DNA from: Actinomyces radicidentis
Lineage (GTDB): Bacteria > Actinomycetota > Actinomycetes > Actinomycetales > Actinomycetaceae
Assembly (NCBI RefSeq): GCF_001553565.1
Contig: NZ_CP014228.1
Location: 2,914,001 to 2,978,000 of the forward strand
Length of the DNA stretch: 64,000 nucleotides
Direction: 5' to 3'
The stretch's first letter is position 1, and every line of letters begins with the position of its first letter. Shown here piece by piece: positions 39,117-48,792 of this stretch. The position numbers were made by a program, and so were the translations under genes. Under the pieces are notes generated by a model, which was not told the DNA's origin, searched no databases, and worked only from the letters and a program-made list of their open reading frames with translations.

Positions 39117-40310
39117 TCAGCGGTTGACGCCGAGCGGGCGCTCGAGGGCCAGCTCGATGAGCTCGGTGACGAGCTCGGTGTAGCCCATGCCGGAGACCTG
39201 CCACATGTAGGGGTACATGGAGAAGGGCGTGAAGCCGGGCATCGTGTTGACCTCGTTGACGACGGCCTCGCCGCGCGGGGTGAGGAAGAAGTCGACGCGG
39301 GTGAGGCCCTCGCCGCCGATGGCCTCGAAGGCGCGGGCGGCGGTGGTCATGAGGAGCTCACGCTCCTCGGGGGTGATGCGCGCCGGGCAGACCATCTGGA
39401 CGGCGTCGTGCGCGAGGTACTTGGTCTCGTAGTCGTAGAACTCGCCGGCGCCGTGGTCGGCGTCCATGGCGATCTCGCCGGGCTCGGCCACGCGCGGCGC
39501 GTCGTCGCCGTGGCCGCCGAGGACAGCGACCTCGACCTCGCGGCCCACGACGCCGGACTCGACGAGGACCTTGGGGTCGACGGCGCGGGCGGTCTCGATG
39601 GCGGCCTCGAGGTCCTCGGGGCGCTCCACCTTGGTGATGCCGAGGGAGGAGCCGGCGCGGGCGGGCTTGACGAAGAGCGGGTAGTCCAGGGAGGCGCAGG
39701 CGTCGAGGACGAGCTCGCGGTCGCGGTGCCACTGGTGGGGGCCGACGACGACGTGCGGCGCGGTGGGGATGCCGGCGGCGTTGAGGAGGACCTTGGTGAC
39801 CTGCTTGTCCATGCCGGCGGCGGAGGCGAGGACGCCGCAGCCGACGTAGGGCAGGTCGAGCATCTCGAGCATGCCCTGGATGGTGCCGTCCTCGCCGTAG
39901 GGACCGTGGAGGAGCGGGAGGACGACGTCGACGGTGCCGAGGATGCTCGGACCGGTCGGGGTGAGGGCGGTGAGCGCGCCGCCGCCGAGCTTCATGGTGA
40001 GCTCGCCGCGGCCGAGGCCCTCGGCGGTGATCTCGACGGGGGCGCCGTCGGTGAGCTCGAGCGGGGCCGGGTCGTCGTCGACGACGACCCACTGGCCCTT
40101 CTTGGTGATGCCGACGGGGACGACGTCGTAGCGGTCGCGGTCGATGGCGGACAGGATGCCGGCGGCGGTGGCGCAGGAGATGGTGTGCTCGCCGGAGCGG
40201 CCGCCGAAGACGACGGCGACGCGGGTGCGGCGGGGAGCGGGAGCGCCCTCCTGGCGCTCGGGGACGGTCACGGGGGTGCTCGCGCCACGCGGCGCCGAGG
40301 TCTCAGACAT
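39117..40310 (-). CDS. ddl: D-alanine--D-alanine ligase
   Basis: ATP-grasp ligase making D-Ala-D-Ala for peptidoglycan, 397 residues. VFGGRSGEHTIS at the N-terminus, LHGPYGEDGTIQGMLE, FVKPARAGSSLGI, RVDFFLTPRGEAVVNEVNTM and PGFTPFSMYP are all present. The ATG at 40310 lacks a Shine-Dalgarno and has a TAGCGT box 7 nt before it. Co-transcribed with thiL. Confidence 0.96.
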   Translation of the reverse strand: MSETSAPRGASTPVTVPERQEGAPAPRRTRVAVVFGGRSGEHTISCATAAGILSAIDRDRYDVVPVGITKKGQWVVVDDDPAPLELTDGAPVEITAEGLGRGELTMKLGGGALTALTPTGPSILGTVDVVLPLLHGPYGEDGTIQGMLEMLDLPYVGCGVLASAAGMDKQVTKVLLNAAGIPTAPHVVVGPHQWHRDRELVLDACASLDYPLFVKPARAGSSLGITKVERPEDLEAAIETARAVDPKVLVESGVVGREVEVAVLGGHGDDAPRVAEPGEIAMDADHGAGEFYDYETKYLAHDAVQMVCPARITPEERELLMTTAARAFEAIGGEGLTRVDFFLTPRGEAVVNEVNTMPGFTPFSMYPYMWQVSGMGYTELVTELIELALERPLGVNR

Positions 40311-40317
40311 GCGGCCA

Positions 40318-40323
40318 ACGCTA
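40318..40323 (-). promoter_or_regulatory. -10 box for leaderless ddl
   Basis: TAGCGT on the minus strand, 7 nt before the ddl ATG. Confidence 0.5.
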
Positions 40324-40421
40324 CCGCCGCACCGGATACGCTGAGGCAACGTCCCCCGCGGGTCGGCGCCGACGCCGACCGGGGAGGCGAGTCAGGAACC
40401 CCACGTCCCCAGGAGCCCCCG

Positions 40422-41180
40422 ATGCGACGCCAGCGCAGCACGTTCCACCCCTCCCCCGCGATCCGCCGTGCGGCCGCACTCTCCGCGGCCACCGCCCTGT
40501 CCCTCGGCCTCGCGGCCTGCGGGGGCGGCGGGTCGGCCTCGAGCAGCGCCGCCTCCACCGGCTCCGGGGCGACGACGGCCGCGGCCACCGCCGCCGGGTC
40601 CTCGAGTGCCGCGGGCTCCGCCGCCGCGACGTCGGCCGGGAGCACCGAGGCGAGCTCCGGCACGCCCGCGCCGCTCACGAAGGCGGACGACGCCGCCGCG
40701 GCCACCTCTGCCCCCACGGACGACGAGGTGTGGGGCGGTCTGGGCGCCGTGCAGGGGATGGACCCGCAGGGCTCGGACAGCGCCGGGGTGGAGACCGACC
40801 TGCGCTTCGGGCGCCATGACGGCTACGACCGGATCGTCGTCGAGACGAGCGGCGAGGGCACGCTGGGCTACCGGGCCGAGTTCGTCGACGAGGCCGCGAC
40901 CCTCGGCAAGGGGGACGCGATCAGCCTCACCGGCGGCGCCTACCTCCTCCAGGTCATCGGGACGAACACGCAGATGCCCGTGACCGAGGACCTCCAGAAG
41001 GTCGCCTACACCGACCTCGGCGTCCACGACGTCGACGGCACGTGGACCAAGCAGGTCTACCTGGACGGCACCTTCGAGGACCAGTTCCAGGTGGTCATCG
41101 CCACCGACGCGCGCCAGTACCGGGTCACGACGCTGACGAACCCGACCCGCCTGGTCATCGACCTGCGCGACCCGTCCTGA
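40422..41180 (+). CDS. secreted lipoprotein with an AMIN-like domain
   Basis: 252 residues. A basic N-terminus and hydrophobic stretch end in the lipobox LGLAAC, so Cys about residue 33 should be lipidated. A long Ser/Ala/Gly/Thr linker follows, then a beta-rich domain with FGRHDGYDRIVVE and TLTNPTRLVIDLRDPS, typical of AMIN-like domains on actinobacterial surface lipoproteins. The role is unknown; AMIN domains often bind cell-wall components. AGGAG lies 6 nt before the ATG. Confidence 0.85.
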   Translation: MRRQRSTFHPSPAIRRAAALSAATALSLGLAACGGGGSASSSAASTGSGATTAAATAAGSSSAAGSAAATSAGSTEASSGTPAPLTKADDAAAATSAPTDDEVWGGLGAVQGMDPQGSDSAGVETDLRFGRHDGYDRIVVETSGEGTLGYRAEFVDEAATLGKGDAISLTGGAYLLQVIGTNTQMPVTEDLQKVAYTDLGVHDVDGTWTKQVYLDGTFEDQFQVVIATDARQYRVTTLTNPTRLVIDLRDPS

Positions 41181-41279
41181 GGGCGCGCCCGCGCGAAGCC
41201 CGCCCGCCGCACGGGGTCTCACGTCGAGCGCGTCCCCGAGCACGGGTCCGACCTCGCCCTCAGACGCTATGGGGGTGCG

Positions 41280-41393
41280 CGAGGCCGTCGTGGTCTTGTG
41301 GGCCAGGGCCTCGCGTATGCAACCTTCGTGGATCACCACCGAGGCGGTCGTTAGGGGACCGCTGCGGGGTGCCGACATGCATAGGAGACCCTG
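41280..41393 (+). ncRNA. candidate bridge RNA in the IS110 left end
   Basis: IS110-group elements encode a structured guide RNA between the left end and the transposase gene. This stretch holds one 9-bp stem with a 20-nt loop (41278-41286 with 41307-41315) and a second 6-bp stem (41344-41349 with 41357-41362). I could not identify convincing target or donor guides by eye. Confidence 0.4.
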
Positions 41394-42500
41394 GTGATTA
41401 CTGAGCGTACAAGCCTGGGGCTGGACGTTCACGCCCGCAGCGTGAGCGCCGCCGCCATCGATACCCTCACCGGCGAGGTGATCCAACGCCGCCTGGACGG
41501 CGAGTACAGCCACACCATCGACCTGGCCTCACGCCTGGCCGCCGAGCACGGACCACTGCTGATCACCTACGAGGCAGGCCCCACCGGCTTCGGACTGGCC
41601 CGCGAGCTGACCGCCGCGGGCCACCGGGTGCAGGTCGCCGCACCCTCGAAGCTGGCCCGCCCCGCCGGACAGCGGGTCAAGACCGACCGCACCGACGCGA
41701 TGTTCCTGGCCGAGTGCGCCCTGAACGGCACGATCACGCCCGTGCGCATCCCTACCCTGGCCCAGGAGGGCGCCCGCGACCTGGTGCGATCCCGCGACGA
41801 CGCCCGCACCGACCTCATGGCCGCCCGCCACCGCCTGTCCAAGATGCTGCTGCGCCGCGGATGGGTCTACCCCGGCAAGACCACCTGGGGACCCGCCCAC
41901 GACGCTTGGCTGCGCGCACTGCGCCGCGAGGACGTCCCCGCCCTGGGCGCCGGCGCCACCGCGGCCTTCGACGACGCCTACGACACCGTCACCCACACCC
42001 TGGCACGACGCGACCGCCTCGATACCGCCATCGCCGCCCTGGCCGCCGACAGTGAGTTCACCCCCGTCACCGCCCGCCTGTCCTGCCTGAGAGGCATCTC
42101 CACACTGACCGGCTTCGCCCTCGCCGTCGAGATCGGCGACTGGCACCGCTTCACCGGCGCGACCATCGCCTCCTACCTCGGACTGGTCCCCTGCGAGCAC
42201 TCCTCGGGCCAGACCCGCACCCAGGGCGGCATCACCAAGACCGGCAACACCCACGCCCGACGTCTCCTGACCGAAGCCGCCTGGCAGCACAAGAGCCCCT
42301 ACCGCCCCGGCCCCGCCCTGCGAGCCGCATGGGCCAAGGTCCCCGGGGACGTCGCCACCCGGGCCGACACCGGCAACAGGCGCCTGAACAGGCGCTGGCA
42401 GACCCTGGCCAGCCACCACAAACGTCACACGATCGCCAACACCGCCATCGCCCGGGAGCTCGCAGGCTGGTGCTGGTCCCTGGCCGTCATGGACCACTAG
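41394..42500 (+). CDS. IS110-family transposase (DEDD plus Ser recombinase)
   Basis: 368 residues. An N-terminal RuvC-like domain carries D11 (GLDVHARS), E60 (TYEAGPTG), D98 and D101 (KTDRTDAMF). The C-terminal Tnp domain has YLGLVPCEHSSGQTRTQG with candidate catalytic S270/S271, then TKTGNTHARRLLTEAAW. The frame is intact, so it may be active. GTG start with AGGAG upstream. Gene content and GC fit the host. Confidence 0.93.
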   Translation: MITERTSLGLDVHARSVSAAAIDTLTGEVIQRRLDGEYSHTIDLASRLAAEHGPLLITYEAGPTGFGLARELTAAGHRVQVAAPSKLARPAGQRVKTDRTDAMFLAECALNGTITPVRIPTLAQEGARDLVRSRDDARTDLMAARHRLSKMLLRRGWVYPGKTTWGPAHDAWLRALRREDVPALGAGATAAFDDAYDTVTHTLARRDRLDTAIAALAADSEFTPVTARLSCLRGISTLTGFALAVEIGDWHRFTGATIASYLGLVPCEHSSGQTRTQGGITKTGNTHARRLLTEAAWQHKSPYRPGPALRAAWAKVPGDVATRADTGNRRLNRRWQTLASHHKRHTIANTAIARELAGWCWSLAVMDH

Positions 42501-42724
42501 AACCCCCGCAGACCGCGCTGACCGGCACCACCAGGGCCCAGAGGGGAAGCAGCGTGAGGAGGACACCGGCGATTCGACTGTGAGCACCCCCAAGGGCACG
42601 CTCGACCTCAGACAAGCCAGCTCCTCCCACCGAAACCAGCGTCATGCGGCACACAGACCCGCGCATATCAGACTGACCACGCGTCAACACCAGACACGCC
42701 ACCCCCACCCCACCGGCCAACGCC

Positions 42725-42764
42725 GAAGAGGGGGCACCCACCGGCCAGTGGATGCCCCCTCTTC
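42725..42764 (+). terminator. hairpin downstream of the transposase
   Basis: GAAGAGGGGGCA (42725-42736) pairs perfectly with TGCCCCCTCTTC (42753-42764). It may stop transposase transcripts from running into gpsA, or be a structural part of the right end. The 224 nt between the transposase stop and this hairpin show no gene. Confidence 0.5.
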
Positions 42765-42795
42765 ACCCTGCCACTTGACAGGAAACCCCTACATA

Positions 42796-43872
42796 TCAGT
42801 CGAGGGTGGCGCCGTGGACGCCCTCGGTCTTACGGGGGCGGGAGAGCAGGGCGTCGGTGATCTCGTCGACGCTGGCGGCGCCCTCGACCACGGCGACGAC
42901 GCCCGCGGTGATGGGCATCTCGATGCCGTGGGCGGTGGCGAGGTCGAGGACCGCGCGGGCCGAGCGGGCGCCCTCGGCGACGCCGCGCGAGGCGGCCGCG
43001 GCCTCCTCCACGCTCATGCCCTCGCCGAGGTGACGCCCGAAGGTCTGGTTGCGGCTCAGCGGCGAGGAGCAGGTGGCGACGAGGTCGCCCATGCCGGCCA
43101 GGCCCGCGAAGGTCTCCGGGCTGGCGCCGAGGGCGAGGCCGAGGCGGGTGATCTCGACGAGGCCGCGGGTGATGATCGTGGCCTTGGAGTTGTCGCCGAA
43201 GCCGCATCCGACGGCGCAGCCCACGGCAAGGGCGATGACGTTCTTGACGGCGCCGCACAGCTCGACGCCGAGGACGTCGGCGTTGGTGTAGGGCCGGAAG
43301 GTGCTCGTCGCGCAGGCGGCGGCGACGCGGGCGGCGAGCTCCTGGTCGCGGGCGGCGACGACGGTGGCGGTGGGCTGCCCGGCGGCGATCTCGTCGGCGA
43401 GGTTGGGACCGGAGACGACGGCGACCCGCTGCTCGGGCAGGGCGAGCGCCTCGCCGAGGACCTGGCTCATGCGCAGCCCGGTGCCGAGCTCGACGCCCTT
43501 CATGAGGGAGACGGCGTCGGCGCCGTCGGCGAGGCCCCCGGCCAGCGGCGTCAGGACGCCCCGGGCGGACTGCGAGGGCACGGCGACGACGACGAGGCCG
43601 GCGCCGTCCACGGCGGCGGCCATGTCCGTGGTGCCGGTGACCGCCTCGGGCAGGCGGCGTCCGGGAACGTAGCGCTCGTTGGTGCCGAACGTGATCTCGC
43701 GGGCGACCTCCTCGCGGCGCGCCCACACGGTGGTGGGGATGCCGACCTCTCCGAGGAGGCAGGCGAAGGTGGTGCCCCAGGCGCCCGAGCCGATGACAGC
43801 GGCGCGCTCGAAGGGCAGGGGCTGCCCGGATGAGGTCGGGGCCGACGTCGTCCTCTCCGCGGCGGCGCTCAC
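42796..43872 (-). CDS. gpsA: NAD(P)-dependent glycerol-3-phosphate dehydrogenase
   Basis: Reduces dihydroxyacetone phosphate to sn-glycerol-3-phosphate for phospholipids. 358 residues with a short Ser/Thr-rich N-terminal extension, nucleotide motif VIGSGAWGTTFA, VVSGPNLADEIA and the catalytic block CGAVKNVIALAVG. The GTG start overlaps the plsC stop (GTGA), so the two phospholipid genes are coupled. Confidence 0.95.
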   Translation of the reverse strand: MSAAAERTTSAPTSSGQPLPFERAAVIGSGAWGTTFACLLGEVGIPTTVWARREEVAREITFGTNERYVPGRRLPEAVTGTTDMAAAVDGAGLVVVAVPSQSARGVLTPLAGGLADGADAVSLMKGVELGTGLRMSQVLGEALALPEQRVAVVSGPNLADEIAAGQPTATVVAARDQELAARVAAACATSTFRPYTNADVLGVELCGAVKNVIALAVGCAVGCGFGDNSKATIITRGLVEITRLGLALGASPETFAGLAGMGDLVATCSSPLSRNQTFGRHLGEGMSVEEAAAASRGVAEGARSARAVLDLATAHGIEMPITAGVVAVVEGAASVDEITDALLSRPRKTEGVHGATLD

Positions 43873-44729
43873 GCGGGCTGCCCCGGCTCGTCGGCGGCGA
43901 CGTCGGGGCCGACGGGCGGCTCGTCCTCGTCGCGTGCCGGAGCCGCGCCGGTGGCGGCGTCGGGGGCGGTCTCCCCCGTCCTCGGGTCGGGGCGGCGGGT
44001 GCCGAGGCGGCCCTTGCCGGGGTCGCCGTCGTACTTCATGTCGAAGGGGCGGGGCGCCTTCTGCCCACGGATCTCCTCGACGAGGGCGGTGATGGCCCGC
44101 ATGATCTCGGCGGTGCAGGCGCGCACGGCCTCCTTGTCCTCGACGTCGGAGCCGCAGCGGGTGAGGTCGAGGGGCTCGCCGATGCGGACCTCGACGTCCT
44201 TGCGCGGGAAGGGCCTGAAGCTCTTGTTGTAGGTGTCGAGGATCTCGTGGGCGCCCCACTGCCCCATCGGCAGCACGGGGACGCCGGTGCGCATGGCGAG
44301 GCGGGCGGCGCCCGTCTTGCCGGTCATGGGCCAGCGCAGCGGGTCCCGGGACAGGGTGCCCTCGGGGAAGATCATGATCGGGTCGCCCAGGGCCAGACGG
44401 CGCTCGGCCTCGACGAGGGCGTCGCCGGCCTTGGCGGTGCCGCGGTAGACGGGGATCTGACCGCCGGCCTTGAAGACGTGCCCGAGGACGGGGGCGTCGT
44501 AGAGGCCGGACTTGATGAGGGAGTAGATCGGGACGTCCTCGTCGACGAGGGCGCGCATGGCGGTGAGGGAGTCCAGGTCGGAGAGGTGGTTCGCGACGGC
44601 GATGAAGCCGCGGTCCCTCGGGATGTTCTCCGCGCCCGTGACGTGCTGGCGGCTCACGCCCTTGAGGAAGGGGATGATCGCGCCGCGGGCGGCGAAGCGG
44701 TAGAAGGGGGTCATGCGTCGAGTGGCCAC
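43869..44729 (-). CDS. plsC: 1-acyl-sn-glycerol-3-phosphate acyltransferase
   Basis: Second acylation in phosphatidic acid synthesis. 286 residues with acyltransferase block I NHLSDLDSL (HX4D), block III FPEGTLSRD and a Pro/Asp-rich cytoplasmic tail after residue 240. Starts at a GTG with a TACCCT box 6 nt upstream, hence probably leaderless. Followed by gpsA with a 4-nt overlap. Confidence 0.9.
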   Translation of the reverse strand: MATRRMTPFYRFAARGAIIPFLKGVSRQHVTGAENIPRDRGFIAVANHLSDLDSLTAMRALVDEDVPIYSLIKSGLYDAPVLGHVFKAGGQIPVYRGTAKAGDALVEAERRLALGDPIMIFPEGTLSRDPLRWPMTGKTGAARLAMRTGVPVLPMGQWGAHEILDTYNKSFRPFPRKDVEVRIGEPLDLTRCGSDVEDKEAVRACTAEIMRAITALVEEIRGQKAPRPFDMKYDGDPGKGRLGTRRPDPRTGETAPDAATGAAPARDEDEPPVGPDVAADEPGQPA

Positions 44730-44735
44730 CGCACC

Positions 44736-44741
44736 AGGGTA
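44736..44741 (-). promoter_or_regulatory. -10 box for leaderless plsC
   Basis: TACCCT on the minus strand, 6 nt before the plsC GTG. Confidence 0.45.
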
Positions 44742-44831
44742 GCCGCCGGGCCCCGGACGCGACGACGCCGCCGCACCGGCGGGCGCGACGGCATCGGCCG
44801 TGAGCGCGGGGAGGGCTCCCCGCGGGAGGGC

Positions 44832-46154
44832 TCAGGCGAGGCGCGTGACGTCCGCGTCGAGGGCCTGGAGCTTGCCCATGAAGTTCTCGTAGCCGCGGTC
44901 GATGAGGTTGACGCCCTCGACACGGCTGGTGCCCTCGGCCGCCAGGGCCGCGATGAGGTGGGAGAAGCCGCCGCGCAGGTCCGGCACGACGATGTCGGCG
45001 CCGTGCAGCGGCGTCGGGCCCGAGATGACGGCCGAGTGGTAGAAGTTGCGCTGCCCGAAGCGGCAGGCGGTACCGCCGAGGCACTCGCGGTAGACCTGGA
45101 TCTGGGCACCCATCTTGTTGAGGGCCCGGGTGAAGCCGAAGCGGTTCTCGTAGACCGTCTCGTGGACGATCGAGAGGCCCTCGGCCTGGGTGAGGGCGAC
45201 GACGAGCGGCTGCTGCCAGTCCGTCATGAAGCCGGGGTGGACGTTGGTCTCGACGACGGCGGGCTTGAGGTCGCCGCCCGGGTGCCAGAAGCGGATGCCG
45301 TCGTCGCGCACGTCGAAGGCGCCGCCGACCTTGCGGAAGACGTTGAGGAAGGTCGTCATGTCGCTCTGGTGGGCGCCGCGCACGAGGACGTCGCCGCGGG
45401 TGGCCAAGGCCGCGGAGGCCCAGGACGCGGTCTCGATGCGGTCCGGGAGGGCGGCGTGGTTGTAGCCGACGAGCTCGTCGACGCCCTCGACGTGGATGGT
45501 GCGGTCCGTGTCGACGGAGATGATCGCGCCCATCTTCTGCAGGACGTCGACGAGGTCCATGATCTCGGGCTCGACGGCGGCGTTGCGCAGCTCGGTGAGG
45601 CCCTCGGCCCGCACGGCCGTGAGGAGGGTCTGCTCCGTGGCGCCGACGGACGGGTAGGGCAGCTCGATGACGGTGCCGCGCAGCCCGGTGGGGGCGTTGA
45701 TGTGGATGCCGGCCTCGAGCTTGTCCACCGTGGCGCCGAACTGGCGCAGGATGTTGAGGTGGAAGTCGATGGGGCGGTCGCCGATGCGGCAGCCGCCGAG
45801 GTCGGGGATGAAGGCCTCGCCGAGGCGGTGCAGGAGCGGGCCGCAGAAGAGGATCGGGATGCGCGAGGAGCCGGCGTGGGCGTCGATGTCGGCCATGTGG
45901 GCGGTCTCGACGCTGGAGGGGTCGAGTCGCAGGACGCCCTCGGTCTGGTCGTAGTCGATCTCGACCCCGTGCAGCGACAGGAGCCCGGAGACGACGTCGA
46001 CGTCGCGGATGACGGGGACGTTGCGCAGCACGGAGGGCGTGGTGCCCAGGAGCGCGGCCACCATGGCCTTGGGGACGAGGTTCTTCGCGCCGCGCACGGT
46101 GATCTCACCGGTGAGCGGGCGCCCGCCCTGGACCTGGAGCAGACCGTCGACCAT
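44832..46154 (-). CDS. murA: UDP-N-acetylglucosamine 1-carboxyvinyltransferase
   Basis: First committed step of peptidoglycan synthesis, 440 residues. The substrate-binding Lys-Asn is in RGAKNLVPK. The catalytic cysteine is C122 in LGGCRIGDRP, so this is the cysteine form that fosfomycin normally inhibits (mycobacteria have Asp). TGLRGTVIELPYPSVGATE and the C-terminal RGYENFMGKL are also typical. GGGAGG lies 6 nt before the ATG. Confidence 0.96.
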   Translation of the reverse strand: MVDGLLQVQGGRPLTGEITVRGAKNLVPKAMVAALLGTTPSVLRNVPVIRDVDVVSGLLSLHGVEIDYDQTEGVLRLDPSSVETAHMADIDAHAGSSRIPILFCGPLLHRLGEAFIPDLGGCRIGDRPIDFHLNILRQFGATVDKLEAGIHINAPTGLRGTVIELPYPSVGATEQTLLTAVRAEGLTELRNAAVEPEIMDLVDVLQKMGAIISVDTDRTIHVEGVDELVGYNHAALPDRIETASWASAALATRGDVLVRGAHQSDMTTFLNVFRKVGGAFDVRDDGIRFWHPGGDLKPAVVETNVHPGFMTDWQQPLVVALTQAEGLSIVHETVYENRFGFTRALNKMGAQIQVYRECLGGTACRFGQRNFYHSAVISGPTPLHGADIVVPDLRGGFSHLIAALAAEGTSRVEGVNLIDRGYENFMGKLQALDADVTRLA

Positions 46155-46250
46155 GCGTACCTCCCGTGGAGCCGTGGTGCGCGCGGGGTGGGTGGGTCGG
46201 CAGGTGCCGGTCCGCGCGCGGCCCCGGGTGCAGGTTCCCAGGGCCGTCCC

Positions 46251-46256
46251 AGCATA
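46251..46256 (-). promoter_or_regulatory. murA -10 box
   Basis: TATGCT on the minus strand about 95 nt upstream of murA; the -35 is unclear. Confidence 0.35.
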
Positions 46257-46334
46257 GGGGGACCTCGGTCCGGGTGTCGGCGGCGGACGGCGCGCCGTGG
46301 GCGAACGGTCCGTGGCGTGCACCTCAGGTGCGAC

Positions 46335-46369
46335 GCCGCCCCGCCGTCGGCGTACGACGGCGGGGCGGC
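46335..46369 (-). terminator. hairpin terminator after leuD
   Basis: Perfect 15-bp stem (46335-46349 with 46355-46369) and a 5-nt loop, downstream of the leuCD unit. Confidence 0.65.
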
Positions 46370-46416
46370 GGTGCGTCGACCGGGTCGGCCCGGTCGGTTG
46401 GCGAGCGGCTGCGGGC

Positions 46417-47088
46417 TCAGGCTCCCGGGCGGAGCGTCGGCGTGCCGAGCTCGACGGCGCGGGCCGGGACGACCTCGGCGGGCGGCAGGTGCTTGGCTGG
46501 CAGGGTGCGCGGCTTGAAGGCCGGACGGGCCTTCTCGTAGGCGGCGATCTCGTCCTCGTGCTGGAGGGTCAGAGAGATGTCGTCGAGGCCCTCCATGAGG
46601 GTCCAGCGCACGTAGTCATCGATCTGGAAGGTGGTGCGGAAGCCTCCGGCCGAGACGGTGCGCTCCTCGAGGTCGACGGTCACCTCGGTACCGGGCTCGG
46701 TCTCGAGGATCTTCCAGAGCTGCTCGGCGTCCTCCTGGGTGATGACGCCTGCGACGAGGCCCTGCTTGCCCGCGTTGCCGCGGAAGATGTCCGCGAAGCG
46801 GGGGGCGAGGACGACCTTGAAGCCGTAGTCCTTGAGGGCCCACACGGCGTGCTCGCGCGAGGAGCCGGTGCCGAAGTCGGGCCCGGCCACGAGCACGCTG
46901 GCGCGCTTGTAGGCGTCCTGGTTGAGGATGAAGTCGGCCTCGTTGGCGCGCCAGGCGGCGAAGAGGGCGTCGTCGAAGCCGGTGCGGGTGATGCGCTTGA
47001 GGTAGACGGCCGGGATGATCTGGTCGGTGTCGACGGCGCTGCGGCGCAGCGGCGCGCCGACGCCGGTGTGGCGGATGAACTTCTCCAT
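46417..47088 (-). CDS. leuD: 3-isopropylmalate dehydratase small subunit
   Basis: Swivelling domain of isopropylmalate isomerase in leucine synthesis. 223 residues with the family blocks [12 protein letters not shown] and [19 protein letters not shown] lies 7 nt before the ATG. 22 nt downstream of leuC, forming the standard leuCD operon. Confidence 0.96.
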   Translation of the reverse strand: MEKFIRHTGVGAPLRRSAVDTDQIIPAVYLKRITRTGFDDALFAAWRANEADFILNQDAYKRASVLVAGPDFGTGSSREHAVWALKDYGFKVVLAPRFADIFRGNAGKQGLVAGVITQEDAEQLWKILETEPGTEVTVDLEERTVSAGGFRTTFQIDDYVRWTLMEGLDDISLTLQHEDEIAAYEKARPAFKPRTLPAKHLPPAEVVPARAVELGTPTLRPGA

Positions 47089-47110
47089 GACTGGGTTCCT
47101 TCTCTCCGGC

Positions 47111-48532
47111 TCAGGCGGCGGGCTCGCGGGCGGGCAGGTCGGCGGGGGTGGACAGCGTCCCACGGACGGCGGTCGCCGCGGCGACGACGGGCGAGACGAG
47201 GTGGGTGCGCCCGCCCTTGCCCTGGCGGCCCTCGAAGTTGCGGTTCGAGGTGGAGGCGCTGCGCTCGCCGGGGGCGAGCTTGTCCGGGTTCATCGCCAGG
47301 CACATGGAGCAGCCGGCGTTGCGCCACTCGGCGCCGAAGTCCTTGAAGACCCTGTCCAGGCCCTCCTCCTCGGCCTGGATGCGGATGCGGGCGGAGGCGG
47401 GGACGACGAGCATGCGCAGGCCCTCGGCCTTGGTGCGGCCCTTGACGACCTCGGCGGCGGCGCGCAGGTCCTCGATGCGACCGTTCGTGCACGAGCCGAG
47501 GAAGACGGTGTCGACCTTGATGTCGCGCAGCGGGGTGCCGGGCGTCAGGCCCATGTACTCGATGGCGCGCTCGGCGGCGAGGCGCTGGGTCTCGTCGGCG
47601 ATCTCCTCGGGGACGGGGACGGAGCCGGAGATGGGCAGGCCCTGGCCGGGGTTGGTGCCCCAGGTGACGTAGGGCTCGATGTCCTTCGCCTCGAGGACGA
47701 CCGCGGCGTCGAAGACGGCGTCGTCGTCGGTGCGCAGGGAGCGCCAGTACTCGACGGCGGCGTCCCAGTCCTCGCCCTCGGGGGCGTGCGGGCGGCCCTT
47801 GAGGTACTCGAAGGTGGTCTCGTCGGGGGCGATCATGCCGGCGCGTGCGCCGCCCTCGATGGACATGTTGCAGATGGTCATGCGGGCCTCCATCGAGAGC
47901 TGCTCGATGGCGCGGCCGCGGTACTCGATGACGTGGCCCTGGGCCCCGTTGGTGCCGATCTTGGCGATGATGGCCAGGATGATGTCCTTGGCGCCGGCGC
48001 CGGCGGGCAGGTCGCCGTCGATGCGCACGCTCATCGTCTTGAAGGGGGCCATCTGGAGGGTCTGGGTGGCCAGGACGTGCTCGACCTGGCTGGTGCCGAT
48101 CCCGAAGGCGAGGGCGCCGAAGGCTCCGTGGGTCGAGGTGTGGGAGTCGCCGCAGACGACGGTCATGCCGGGCTGAGTGAGGCCGAGCTGGGGGCCGACG
48201 GCGTGGACGATGCCCTGGTCGGCGTCGCCGAGGGAGTGGATGCGCACCCCGAACTCCTCGCAGTTCTTGCGCAGGGTCTCGATCTGGGTGCGGCTGGTGA
48301 CGTCGGCGATCGGGAGGTCGATGTCGAGCGTCGGGGTGTTGTGGTCCTCGGTGGCGAGGGTGAGGTCGGGGCGGCGGACCTTGCGGCCGGCGAGCCGGAG
48401 GCCCTCGAAGGCCTGGGGGCTGGTGACCTCGTGGACGAGGTGGAGGTCGATGTAGAGCAGGTCGGGGGCACCGTCGGTTCCCTGGGAGACGACGTGGTCG
48501 CGCCAGACCTTCTCTGCGAGGGTGAGTCCCAT
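47111..48532 (-). CDS. leuC: 3-isopropylmalate dehydratase large subunit
   Basis: Aconitase-fold enzyme with a 4Fe-4S cluster that isomerises 2- to 3-isopropylmalate. 473 residues. Cluster cysteines lie in LGSCTNGR and [30 protein letters not shown] is also present. The ATG at 48532 gives [10 protein letters not shown], the usual start, with AAGGAA 8 nt upstream. The frame stays open about 77 codons further upstream, but that stretch lacks homology and is taken as leader. The 296-bp leader shows no leucine-rich attenuator peptide. Confidence 0.95.
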   Translation of the reverse strand: MGLTLAEKVWRDHVVSQGTDGAPDLLYIDLHLVHEVTSPQAFEGLRLAGRKVRRPDLTLATEDHNTPTLDIDLPIADVTSRTQIETLRKNCEEFGVRIHSLGDADQGIVHAVGPQLGLTQPGMTVVCGDSHTSTHGAFGALAFGIGTSQVEHVLATQTLQMAPFKTMSVRIDGDLPAGAGAKDIILAIIAKIGTNGAQGHVIEYRGRAIEQLSMEARMTICNMSIEGGARAGMIAPDETTFEYLKGRPHAPEGEDWDAAVEYWRSLRTDDDAVFDAAVVLEAKDIEPYVTWGTNPGQGLPISGSVPVPEEIADETQRLAAERAIEYMGLTPGTPLRDIKVDTVFLGSCTNGRIEDLRAAAEVVKGRTKAEGLRMLVVPASARIRIQAEEEGLDRVFKDFGAEWRNAGCSMCLAMNPDKLAPGERSASTSNRNFEGRQGKGGRTHLVSPVVAAATAVRGTLSTPADLPAREPAA

Positions 48533-48792
48533 CGCTTCGCTTCCTTCTTTCGAGGGGTGCCCGCGCTGCGGGCCTTGCAAGACGGCGTGCGTCCCGCGCC
48601 GCTGGGGCGGGGGCCGCGAGGCTGGAGGGGAGGCTACCGACGCCGCCTGCGGGCGGGCCGGCGACGTCGACGTGTGAGACGGAGTGTGACGATCCGGGCG
48701 CGGTCGGGCGGCGTCCGTCGCGGGCGCTCCCGGTCTCGCCGACTCGTGGCCTCCTTCAAGCACGGTGACGTCGTTTCTGGGGAGACGCTAAC

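Larger units (their letters stand above)
41259..42790 (+). mobile_element. IS110-family insertion sequence (ends proposed)
   Basis: Contains a full DEDD transposase with about 130 bp to its left and 290 bp to its right. The proposed ends are CT dinucleotides at 41259-41260 and 42789-42790. With these ends the original gap between the convergent lipoprotein and gpsA genes would be about 85 bp. A circle would join TTGACA (42775-42780) to TATGGG (41268-41273) with a 17-nt spacer. There are no obvious terminal inverted repeats, as expected for IS110. The presence of the element is firm; the exact ends are inference. Confidence 0.6.

Noticed and set aside
41258-42613. CCTCAGAC present on both sides of the transposase as a target duplication
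   Set aside because: An 8-bp match is expected by chance in regions of this size, and IS110 elements do not make such duplications.
42664-42799. CATATCAG direct repeat near the gpsA stop as the IS right end
   Set aside because: Short match likely by chance; it gives no sensible core at the left end.
48533-48763. N-terminal extension of leuC
   Set aside because: The frame is open but lacks homology, and the start at 48532 has the usual N-terminus and a Shine-Dalgarno.
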